Translations under genes and position numbers: made by a program
Notes under the pieces: model-generated
Told to the model about the DNA's origin: nothing
The model's input: the letters and a program-made list of their open reading frames with translations, nothing else
The model's database searches: none
DNA from: Phoronis ovalis
Taxonomy: Eukaryota > Phoronida > Phoronidae
Reading direction: 5' to 3'
Assembly (NCBI GenBank): GCA_028565635.1
Contig: JAOXYB010083165.1
Coordinates: forward strand, 1 to 22,904
Length of the DNA: 22,904 nucleotides
Part shown: positions 11,701-18,810 of the stretch, in pieces
How positions within the stretch are numbered: the stretch's first letter is position 1
Layout of the letters: every line of letters begins with the position of its first letter

Positions 11701-14700
11701 ACAAACGAAAATGGATATAACAAATTATTATATACCTATATATTTATATATAGATATATAATAATTGTTCATTTTTGAATGTGATACTAATAAAATTGAT
11801 GACATAGCTATTGCCAGCTATATATCATATGGTGCTGGAATGTTTTCTGCACAATATTACCCATTCTACTGTTACAGCAGTTTTGTCTGTTTATGCCTGG
11901 AACTTACCAACTATTAAATGACTAAAACATTTCTTGCAGATTAGTGTTAAATACTCAGATATTTTTGCTGGTGCGTTGCAAATAGTTGTCTTGATGTGTG
12001 CTACTTGTAGTGTACTGGTGAAGAAAAATAAGTGTTTCCCCTCGTGATAAACACTGCAGCTGTGGGAACTGAACTTAAACTGTCAGGCTTTAATTCTTAC
12101 TACAATCCTTGTTTGGATTTTTTGTTTGTTTCAGAGTGGTCATAGCGGTCATTTCAATGTAAATGCAGTCATCAATGGTAGTCAACAGCACCTGAATGGT
12201 AGTCACCACCGTCTGTCAGGACAGAGTTATGAGTCGGGAGTTTCATTACGTCAGAGTTTCCATAGCACGTCTAGTTCGAGTTTGGGAAGTTTAGATCGAT
12301 TAGAAGAAAGTGGCTACTCCAGCACAGTAAATGTAGCTGAGTTGGTTCAATCAGGCATGAATGTAAGTTTTCCTTAATTTTGGAATAAAATATTTTTGAA
12401 ATGTTGAATGAAGTCTGATTAGATTACAAAATATCATATCCCTGTAGAAAATTTTAAAAGCTTTTAATTCAAATTTTATCCCAGGCACAGTAGATTCTGA
12501 CTTTAAACATTTTTTGAGTCATTTTTACAATGTACAGAAAATTTTGCATTATTTGGATAAATTTGTGCTTTGCTTCACGGTGAAATAGTAATGCTTAGCT
12601 GCAGTTAGAAAAGTTTGAAATGTTAATTACAAGTTACTTTCTGAATGTAGAAGTTTAGATCCAGGTGTTGATAAGCTGGGGAATACTGTCTAGATATATG
12701 TGTAGTCTTTAATGGTCTGATGCCTCTGAGCTGATAGAAACATGTTTTCTTAGTAAGCTAAATTAACTTGTGAAACCACAAAAATCAATAGGAAACCTAC
12801 AAAATATAGTTATCATCAATCTGCTGTATAATGATCAGCCTACTTTATAGTAACATAAGTACTGAAGTAAACAGTAAGATCACAATTTTTACATATACAT
12901 TGGTAACAACTCAGTTTCATATCTATTTGCCATTATTTTTTAAAAATTGTTAAATTTAAGAACTTAGTTTACAGTGCAATATGCCAGTCCCTGCAGTTTT
13001 ACCACACCACAATCTTGCAAAAATATGTTTCATAATCTTGCAGCTGTAGAATTTATTTACAGCAAATAAATTAACTACCACAGCTACGTAGCTGTTTACG
13101 TGAGCAATTCTTAGATGGCGCTACAAGCACTTCTGGACACTTTGGACACATTAGTTCAATCGAAAACACTTGAATCTGGATGAAGGTTCCAAAAGTGCTC
13201 TTAGCGCCTTCGTTGAATTATCTCAATAAAATGTCATGTTGCTGAAGTGAGTTGTTTGATCATTTTTTTGTTCGAAACTGAAAAATCACAAATATGCTGT
13301 AGAATTTGGCATTTCTCTTGCAAATAAAAAGAAAAAACATTGTAGAATTAAAAAGTTTTCACTGCAGAATTCCACAGGGATTGATATTTCAATAGAATAA
13401 ACATAATTATATTATTATTTAGTTTTGATATTTAGTATTAATTAGTAGTTGTGAGGAATACTTCATTTGTGAGAAACAAATGTTTCCCTATAGTTAACAA
13501 TAATAACTGTAACATTATTACAAATTATAGTAAAAGCTAGATAAAAACATGAAGACACCTTAATGATGGTATCCTAGCCTGTGATATCCTGTTTATTTAT
13601 ATTGATCCTTTTAGGACTCTGAAATTATACAGACATGGTTACGAGATTTGGGCTACGGAGATTATTATCAAAACTTTATACAAGCTGGTTACGATATGCC
13701 TACTATATCAAGAATGACGCCAGAGGTAAGGACCGTAATGCTAAAAAAATTGATTATGTCTACCTTGAAATGTCTTCAATCGGAAGTCACGCCTAATATA
13801 ATCAGAACTAATCCACTTTCTTAGTTAGGAATGTCTTAAGATCAATTTCCAATTTTTATTGAAAAGTGACGTTTTGAATTTGACATGTTATGGTTTCAGT
13901 TACTCTTTTCTATTTCTTAAGTAGGAGTAATTGTGCCATTTTTAAATCAAATACTATTCACAGTTAAATAAAGTTTATTTTATTTCTAACTAAATGGTAC
14001 GATGATGCTGTATTGTTATGTTGATGGCTGTTTTCATTTTTCCAGGATTTAACAGCAATAGGCATTACCAAACCAAGAGAACGAAAAAGATTAAAAGCTG
14101 AGATAGGGAAACTAAATATACATGATGGTATACCTGATTATAAACCAGTAAGGAAGTCACAATATCTAGTGAACTAAAACAACATTATTCATGTTTATGT
14201 GCAATAAATAAAAGCATATATGACCTGTTGGACGCTTTGATAATATTCCCTTGTAACCTTAGCTTCGGTACATTTATTGTTAACATTGTCAGATCAATGG
14301 AGCCTAGCTTGTTATGCATGCATAACTTAAAAGATACCACACACAACATATAATGACGTACTACATCGTTACCTTATCAAGTTACTTTATCTCAGTGTTT
14401 GCTGTTGTTTCACTTGAGCAACTAACTAATGCTTTCGTGTCATCACTGTGACTTTTGTGAAAGGGGCGTATTAGATAAATGAAAGATCAGAAATTTTACG
14501 TTTGTTTTTACATTTGGAAATAAAACTGTTCCTTTTAATTTTAAATACGAGTTACAAAATTATGCATTTATTTGATATTCAACAAAATACTTCATCAGCA
14601 ATTAAATGAGTTTTTAAAAAAAAAAAACGAATACACAACTGTATATATTTGATACATGTGGGAATTCCAGCATTACAAGAAGGTTAACAAACATTCTATA

Positions 14701-16775
14701 TTTCGTATGTACTGCTGTGTGTGAGCAGTTCTGTGCTTTGCTCACGCAATTGTTTTTGTTGTTACTACAGACAAATGTGTATGAATGGTTACGGCTACTG
14801 AACCTTGAGCAGTATTATGACACACTTTCGCGACAAGGTTACGACAACATTGACTGTGTAACAGATATCACATGGGAGGACTTGGAAGAAATTGGGATTA
14901 AAAAATTAGGTAGAATACATAAATATTAGAATACTGATTAGATTATCTCAAATATTTAAAGTATACTTTTACCTAAGTGAGTTATTAAATAGTAAATGAG
15001 CAATACGTAATTTTGATACAACAATCTCTTAAAATTAATTTGTAAATTTGACTTTGTTTGGTAAACTAATTTGTATACTTATTTCCTTAATCTAATTTTG
15101 TTTAAATTTTATAAAAATTGAATAAATATTTATGTTGATGTGCATTTATTGGCTTAGAGGAGGTTAGCCGAGGTTTCATGGTTTAATAGCACTTACACCA
15201 CTGATTTGCTAATATTATTACATCACTGTTTTTCAGGACATCAAAAGAAAATTATGCTTGCTATTGCTAGTTTGAAGAGAATCCAAAGTGGTGCTAAGCG
15301 CTTATCACAACAGACATCAGCTCCCATTGAAAGGCGAGCATCAGGAGAATTATTGGAGCCTCCACCTACAACCATGCCTCGTTGGTCTGCTGATATGAGT
15401 CACACAGCACCAGCTGTGCCGCAGTATGTAACTGAAATGGGATATTCTACATTAAGACCAAGGAAACTTAAATCAGATCTCAGTGCTAAAGATATATATC
15501 CGTCAAGAAATCCTGCTGCAGAAATAATTCATATGAGGCCTCCTGTATCTCAGATGAAATATCAACCAGATTTGGTGCCTATACAGGTAAGGAGACCACA
15601 AGGGACTGCATCTAGTGGAACGGAAAATGCCAATGTTAATTATGGCTCTTTTCATACACCAATGGATAATGTTATTGATGGGGATATTACACCTACAAAT
15701 GAGCGAGGATCAACACCTGATGACACTGCAGATAATTCTCATTTAAGAAGACCAGCTGCAGCAGTTAGTCCTAGAGTGGTTGCTAAACCAAAGCCTGTGG
15801 CAAAAATTGTTGCAAAAACAAAACGATCAAGTCGGGAGTTTGTATCAGATATAATACCTGTTGACAAATCAGGAGGAATATCTCAGTATGCTACGTTACG
15901 TAAAAATTCATACACCCAAAAGGAACATATGTATGAGGCGGACGATTCGCCGCCATCTCTTGTTAAAGGACGGCATGGATCCCCAGTTTTAAAACCTCCA
16001 TTAATAATCTCAACTGCTTTGACTACAGCAACAACTAACAACAACAGCTTCATATCAGTAGCCTCACCAACACATCAAAACCAATTAAGGACCAAAAAGC
16101 CACCTCCCCCACCTCGAAGAACAAACTCTATAAAAGGGGAACATCCACCTGTGATTATGCCATTTTCTAAGAATATGTCTTCTAGTAATGTAGATGCTAG
16201 AAATAGGCAAAATTCAGATGGAACAGAACAAACCTCCAATCCACCAGAAGCTTTTTCAGGATGTGTCAAAAGTTTATCCGCACGTTTTCAGGAAGAACGT
16301 GATAAGCGACCATCCCCACCAAAACAAGAAGATTACGTACCGCCAGAAAGTGAAGAGTTCCCTCCTCCCCCGCCACCAATATCTACTGACTTAGAAGCCT
16401 TAAAAGCACACTCGCAACGGACAACTGCCTCATTAAATAAAGTCATTGAAAAACTGGAAGAAGAACAAAAGAAACAGCAGCGCGAAAGGCAGACGGAATT
16501 GTCTAACCAAGCTAAAACTAATACTGTTCGACAAGTATCCCCACAAAAAGAGTATAGTATACAGACTGTGGTAGATACCAGCCAGGCATCAACTGGATAC
16601 CCTTATAAAAGAAACGACTCTGCAACTAGCATAAATAGTACGGACTCATGTAGTTCACAATCTAGCATAGATTCTAACACTTTACCATTCGCCAATGAAA
16701 ATGTGGGCACCATTAAACAAAGGAATGGGAACAGCAAACAATCAGTGGTAACTGTTAATTTTGAAACTGGGTCCA

Positions 16776-16807
<32 letters not shown>

Positions 16808-17949
16808 ATTGACTTTGAAGAAACGGCCACCATGAAGAGAAATCCTAATAGAAGTCAACCTTTGCCTGCAGGTAAGATGCAGTTCATTGAAGATTATGTT
16901 TTGTAGAACCATTGTTACAGTTTACTGCATTACTTTTATCACAGATGTGCACTTAGTATAATAGACTACTTGCAGGTGCTTGGTGGCGTAGCAAAACTAA
17001 CCCAAATGATCCTTAATGATCCCTACTTTTGCAGGATTTTCTGCTCAGTCCCATTTTTCTGTACTGGCATGGTTCATTCTTAAAAATGGAATGTTGTGAC
17101 ATTGATTCAGTTCATTTCCTTATGTTGCCTGGTGCATGCAAATTATCTATTGTAGACAGTTCACCCATTTCTAGTGAGAAACTTTGAAAAACTAGCAATG
17201 GTAATGGCAGGTATCTTTGAGCCTCTGACATCTTTCAAAATGTGTAGAGAAATAGTTCCTAAGGACATTTGGAGGACAAGGTTGTTTGAACGTGTATTGT
17301 TTCCGTAGTAGAAGATGTTCATCATTACACTTTTAAGAAAGTGATTGAATGTGTTCTTTTTGTGTATATGTAGCAATGTATAAAATAATGTACACATTGA
17401 CGGAAAACATACAATCTATGAAATAAATAGTTTATTTAGGAATCTGCATCCCAGGACTGTGTCATCAGTTTATTTGCCTAGATTAAAAGTATGAATGTAA
17501 TGGATTGTTTGAAAAATTTAGCTTATTTTTCGTGTTTCTACAGGAGTTGGCTACAAAGAAGTTAAAAATAATGCGAAAGTTCAGCATGCTAGTGGGTGAG
17601 TGCATAATTGAATATCACTAAAAAGTATATTACCCTGTGTACTGCACTGTATACATTATTAATGGAAATCATAAAGCTGCTACATCTTGCCAAAAAGTTT
17701 GCTTTTCCTCCTTCAGGGAAGATACTGGAATTTTGGAAGGTCATATCTTTGTCTAGAGTTTCATGTAAAACTATATTAAATTTATTTTGTCCGTGGTTGT
17801 GCATTTATTTTGCATTGGAATTGACTCACTTGTATTTTTAATATTTTAGCGACAATTCTGGAGACATTTTAGACGACATTGGTAGTATGTTACAAGGACT
17901 TACTGATGAGTTGGATGCCATGTTGGATACGGATCTTATTATGGAGTAG
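2675..17949 (+). CDS. CASKIN: Caskin (SH3 - tandem SAM scaffold protein), 3' part of gene, 12 exons
   Basis: Joined exons: 2675-2769, 3095-3209, 3553-3711, 4043-4113, 7700-7879, 12135-12362, 13615-13725, 14046-14147, 14771-14909, 15237-16871, 17544-17595, 17850-17949. With one base from a missing upstream exon they give 995 residues and a TAG stop; every junction is GT/AG and keeps frame. Layout: SH3 about 7-68, Ser/Pro-rich linker 72-283, SAM1 284-350, SAM2 355-415, disordered proline-rich region 416-945, Caskin tail 963-995. Seen: the [19 protein letters not shown] and [16 protein letters not shown] blocks, which are Caskin signatures. Known of the family: neuronal and epithelial scaffolds; SAM tandems polymerise and bind LAR-type receptor phosphatases; vertebrate Caskin1 binds CASK. 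Inferred: the N-terminal ankyrin repeats lie on exons before base 1. Orthology to a single pre-duplication Caskin is likely, but CASKIN1 versus CASKIN2 cannot be assigned. Exon calls are by eye, without transcript support. Confidence 0.95.
3095..3209 (+). CDS. CASKIN: Caskin exon b: second half of SH3
   Basis: Acceptor TTGATCAG ends at 3094 and donor GTAAAT starts at 3210. Phase 0 in, phase 1 out. Residues 33-71 contain [12 protein letters not shown] and GYFPASAV, the RT-distal strands and the closing G-x-F-P motif of SH3. The usual ligand-binding Trp of the WW pair is Arg here (GRWRG). As far as I recall vertebrate Caskins share this, so the domain is an atypical SH3. Confidence 0.94.
3553..3711 (+). 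CDS. CASKIN: Caskin exon c: linker with FPPPP motif
   Basis: Acceptor ATTTGTAG ends at 3552 and donor GTATTG starts at 3712. Phase 1 at both ends. It encodes residues 71-124, a His/Ser/Pro-rich disordered stretch after the SH3. ESFPPPPSP (3663-3689) matches the FPPPP core bound by EVH1 domains of Ena/VASP proteins. Exon identity rests on frame continuity with b and d and on low-complexity coding composition, so it is slightly less certain than the domain exons. Confidence 0.88.
4043..4113 (+). CDS. CASKIN: Caskin exon d: short Ser/Pro linker exon
   Basis: Acceptor ATTTTGTAG ends at 4042 and a strong donor, CAG|GTGAGC, starts at 4114. Phase 1 in, phase 0 out; residues 124-147, read as [20 protein letters not shown] and four more. 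No domain is visible. The small size and asymmetric phases make it non-skippable without a frame change. Confidence 0.86.
4114..7699 (+). other. CASKIN: Caskin intron between exons d and e (3.6 kb), no gene seen
   Basis: A+T-rich on both strands, with stops in all frames. Open stretches (for example 4618-4878 -, 7057-7290 +) are below 90 codons, hydrophobic by base composition and unrecognisable. No exon-like segment with conserved protein sequence or repeated unit was found. A small hairpin, ACTCTTG...CAAGAGT (4930-4949), is present. Confidence 0.6.
7700..7879 (+). CDS. CASKIN: Caskin exon e: Ser-rich linker
   Basis: The acceptor GTTTTTCAG ends at 7699 and the consensus donor GTAAGT starts at 7880. 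The exon is exactly 60 codons, phase 0 both sides, residues 148-207. It is Ser/Arg/Asn-rich with [10 protein letters not shown] and [14 protein letters not shown], likely phosphorylated disordered sequence (inference). Because both ends are phase 0 it could be skipped without breaking the frame. Confidence 0.9.
8521..8640. repeat. 56-bp tandem duplication (2 copies plus start of a third)
   Basis: Copy 1 is 8521-8576 and copy 2 is 8577-8632. Both begin AATATTATAAAGTATAACAT and end CTCTGA. They differ at a handful of positions in the second half, and AATATTT at 8633 begins a broken third copy. High identity suggests a fairly recent slippage or unequal-exchange event in the intron. Confidence 0.9.
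10203..10277. repeat. Inverted repeat, 13-bp perfect arms, 49-bp spacer
   Basis: CTCAGATTTTTTA at 10203-10215 is the exact complement of TAAAAAATCTGAG at 10265-10277. The spacer shows no further pairing. It may be the remnant of a small foldback element. Confidence 0.6.
11614..11724. repeat. Long imperfect hairpin (about 40-bp arms, 33-base loop)
   Basis: The core arms 11624-11652 and 11686-11714 are 29 bases each and match at 27 positions. They end in AGCTAACATTTG / CAAATGTTAGCT next to the loop (11653-11685). Pairing continues outward to about 11614/11724 with one indel. The length suits either a small foldback (MITE-like) element or a hairpin RNA such as a pre-miRNA in the sense of Caskin. 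The sequence alone does not decide. Confidence 0.75.
11725..11764. repeat. A+T hairpin, 18-bp arms, 4-base loop
   Basis: TTATTATATACCTATATA (11725-11742) pairs with 11747-11764 with one mismatch and a TTTA loop. It starts directly where the preceding hairpin ends, so the two form a double cruciform-capable structure. Pure A/T palindromes also arise by chance more easily than mixed ones. Confidence 0.7.
12135..12362 (+). CDS. CASKIN: Caskin exon f: linker ending in conserved pre-SAM motif
   Basis: The acceptor TTTGTTTCAG ends at 12134 and the donor GTAAGT starts at 12363. It has 76 codons, phase 0 both sides, residues 208-283. The second half, [20 protein letters not shown] followed by VAELVQSGM, is a block I recognise as conserved just before the Caskin SAM tandem. 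The first half (Gly/His/Ser/Asn-rich) is low complexity. It too is skippable in frame. Confidence 0.93.
13080..13095. repeat. Perfect 16-bp palindrome
   Basis: ACAGCTACGTAGCTGT reads the same on both strands. It contains two CAGCT / AGCTG halves around TACGTA. It lies five bases before the foldback element and could be part of that insertion or a protein-binding site. Confidence 0.75.
13101..13225. mobile_element. Foldback / MITE-like element, about 125 bp
   Basis: The left arm 13101-13136 and right arm 13189-13225 are inverted copies. The inner block GGCGCTACAAGCACTTCTGG pairs with 13189-13208 with three mismatches; the outer block (TGAGCAATTC versus TGAGATAATTC) pairs with an indel. The arms and the 52-base interior are CpG-rich against an A+T-rich intron, which supports an insertion. 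No coding capacity. No clear target-site duplication seen, so the class is unknown. Confidence 0.6.
13615..13725 (+). CDS. CASKIN: Caskin exon g: first half of SAM1
   Basis: The acceptor CCTTTTAG ends at 13614 and the donor GTAAGG starts at 13726. It has 37 codons, phase 0, residues 284-320. [18 protein letters not shown] gives SAM helices 1-2, and [13 protein letters not shown] leads into helix 4. The near identity of this segment to vertebrate Caskin SAM1 is the strongest single support for the gene call. Confidence 0.96.
14046..14147 (+). CDS. CASKIN: Caskin exon h: second half of SAM1 and inter-SAM linker
   Basis: The acceptor TTTTTCCAG ends at 14045 and the donor GTAAGG starts at 14148. 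It has 34 codons, phase 0, residues 321-354. [20 protein letters not shown] is the C-terminal SAM helix; HDGIPDYKP is the short linker to SAM2. Reading on into the intron adds nine residues and a TAA at 14175-14177, followed by AATAAA at 14203. Confidence 0.95.
14148..14770 (+). other. CASKIN: Caskin intron between exons h and i, with intronic stop and poly(A) signal
   Basis: Read-through from exon h adds VRKSQYLVN and stops at 14175-14177. AATAAATAAA begins at 14203, 25 bases later. An A-run lies at about 14617-14628. Otherwise featureless. See findings for the possible short isoform. Confidence 0.5.
14771..14909 (+). CDS. CASKIN: Caskin exon i: most of SAM2
   Basis: The acceptor TTACTACAG ends at 14770 and the donor GTAGAA starts at 14910. 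Phase 0 in, phase 1 out; residues 355-401. [18 protein letters not shown] and [20 protein letters not shown] form SAM helices 1-4. The split Gly codon is completed in the next exon (LG|HQKK). Confidence 0.96.
15237..16871 (+). CDS. CASKIN: Caskin exon j: end of SAM2 and long proline-rich region
   Basis: The acceptor TTTTTCAG ends at 15236 and the donor GTAAGA starts at 16872; phase 1 both ends, residues 401-946. [16 protein letters not shown] closes SAM2. Then comes a long disordered region: YSTLRPRK and YATLRKNS tyrosine motifs, [12 protein letters not shown] (residues 687-698, a P-x-x-P-x-R SH3 ligand type), EEFPPPPPP (16355-16378), a predicted coiled coil [17 protein letters not shown]... 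about 786-822, and ten consecutive Asp at 915-924. A single long exon for this region is common in the family. The open frame extends 5' of the acceptor only by chance; the true left edge is the AG at 15235-15236, where SAM2 continues from exon i. Intron retention at its 3' end would add ten residues and a stop at 16904-16906. Confidence 0.96.
16778..16807 (+). repeat. CASKIN: (GAT)10 coding trinucleotide repeat
   Basis: Ten uninterrupted GAT codons encode Asp 915-924 of the visible protein, followed by IDFEE. Use of a single codon throughout suggests recent replication slippage and likely length variation between alleles. The opposite strand reads as poly-Ser, an open-frame artefact. Confidence 0.97.
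16872..17543 (+). other. CASKIN: Caskin intron between exons j and k, with alternative stop and poly(A) signal
   Basis: If the donor at 16872 is not used, the frame continues for ten residues ([10 protein letters not shown]) to a TAG at 16904-16906. AATAAA occurs at 17422-17427, about 115 bases before the next acceptor. No other coding sequence is visible. Confidence 0.5.
17544..17595 (+). CDS. CASKIN: Caskin exon k: short exon before the tail
   Basis: The acceptor TTTCTACAG ends at 17543 and the donor GTGAGT starts at 17596. Phase 1 in, phase 2 out; residues 946-963, reading [18 protein letters not shown]. No domain is visible. It is chosen because it is the only nearby segment joining exon j to the tail exon in frame with good splice sites. 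Confidence 0.85.
17850..17949 (+). CDS. CASKIN: Caskin exon l: conserved Caskin tail and stop
   Basis: The acceptor ATATTTTAG ends at 17849 and the stop TAG is at 17947-17949. Residues 963-995 contain [20 protein letters not shown] followed by LDTDLIME, the conserved C-terminal Caskin tail, predicted to be an amphipathic helix. Its function is not well defined in the family. The protein ends right after this motif, as in vertebrate Caskins, so the gene's 3' end is intact. Confidence 0.93.
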
Positions 17950-18115
17950 AATATGTAGATGCTATTCACGAACTATGAAAAACACACAGTCAGTTGTCTT
18001 CCACATATGTTACAAGACTTACTTATTATGTACCAAAAGTATGCTATGTTAAGTAATTTTTTATTACAAGGTGCTTTTGATGCTTAACAAAATTTGCAAA
18101 TGTACAAAAAATATA

Positions 18116-18121
18116 AATAAA
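18116..18121 (+). terminator. CASKIN: Proximal poly(A) signal AATAAA
   Basis: AATAAATAG context, with T/G-rich sequence about 30-60 bases downstream (TTTGTTGG). A candidate proximal cleavage site of Caskin. Confidence 0.4.
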
Positions 18122-18785
18122 TAGGGAATAATAGGATTCATGCAAGAATTGCAATTTGTTGGTTTCATACATGCGTTTGTGTTGAAACATTTTGTTTTAG
18201 GCAGATTTGCTTCTTTCGATGATTGGCAAGGTGGTTTTGTACAAGTTGATCGTAAATTATTTTGTTTAAATATGCAAATGTATCAGAGAAATTAACATTA
18301 CTTATTTTCATTTCCTACATGGATAAACTAATTAATATGATAGTGTTCCTCTGACAAAGACATTTTTCCGTTGTTTGTAAACTAAGACTGATTTTAACTT
18401 AGAGTGCCTTGTTGATCCAAAGTGGTTGGTGACAAAACTATAGATGCTCCCTATGTACATAATTTTATGGTCAAGATTTGCCTAAATATTTCACAATTTA
18501 TATATGGGCTTCCTGAAATCAGACTAATTAATGTTTCATACAGTGATGATACCTAATTAAAATTTAAAACAATATTTGCATAAAAGCAGACCTGTTACTT
18601 TACCACCATGTTATGCATATTGTGACAGGACTTATTAAAAATTATTTAACTGAGCTTTTACTACCTCCTAAGGATAGAGTGAACCGAAAAGTGTAATTAT
18701 ATGGGAATGATGGAATTGTTCTGGTATAGTATATATAGCTATGTTAATTTTGTTAAACTTTAATATTGGTTAATCTTGTATATAA

Positions 18786-18791
18786 AATAAA
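18786..18791 (+). terminator. CASKIN: Distal poly(A) signal AATAAA
   Basis: Followed within 20-30 bases by TTGTTTTGTTTG, a good downstream element. I favour it as the main 3' end, by inference. Confidence 0.45.
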
Positions 18792-18810
18792 TATGACAAC
18801 AAATATTGTT

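Larger units (their letters stand above)
7880..12134 (+). other. CASKIN: Caskin intron between exons e and f (4.3 kb), repeats only
   Basis: No coding sequence recognised on either strand. It contains the 56-bp tandem duplication at 8521, a 13-bp inverted repeat at 10203/10265 and the double hairpin at about 11614-11764, listed separately. Confidence 0.6.
12363..13614 (+). other. CASKIN: Caskin intron between exons f and g (1.25 kb)
   Basis: No coding sequence is visible. The middle holds a 16-bp palindrome and a foldback element (13080-13225), which are distinctly richer in CpG than the surrounding intron. Confidence 0.6.
17950..18810 (+). other. CASKIN: Caskin 3' UTR (probable extent)
   Basis: A+T-rich noncoding sequence after the TAG. 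Two candidate ends: the AATAAA at 18116 (166 bases past the stop) and that at 18786, which is followed by a T/G-rich stretch. The real end cannot be set without transcripts. Confidence 0.5.

Noticed and set aside
15206-15236. Methionine-led start of the long open frame ([11 protein letters not shown]) as a protein start
   Set aside because: The frame is open only by chance 5' of a strong acceptor at 15235-15236, and SAM2 continues without a gap from exon i at that acceptor.
16603-16833. Antisense open frame with a poly-Ser run
   Set aside because: It is the mirror of the (GAT)10 tract inside the Caskin coding exon; no splice sites or homology.
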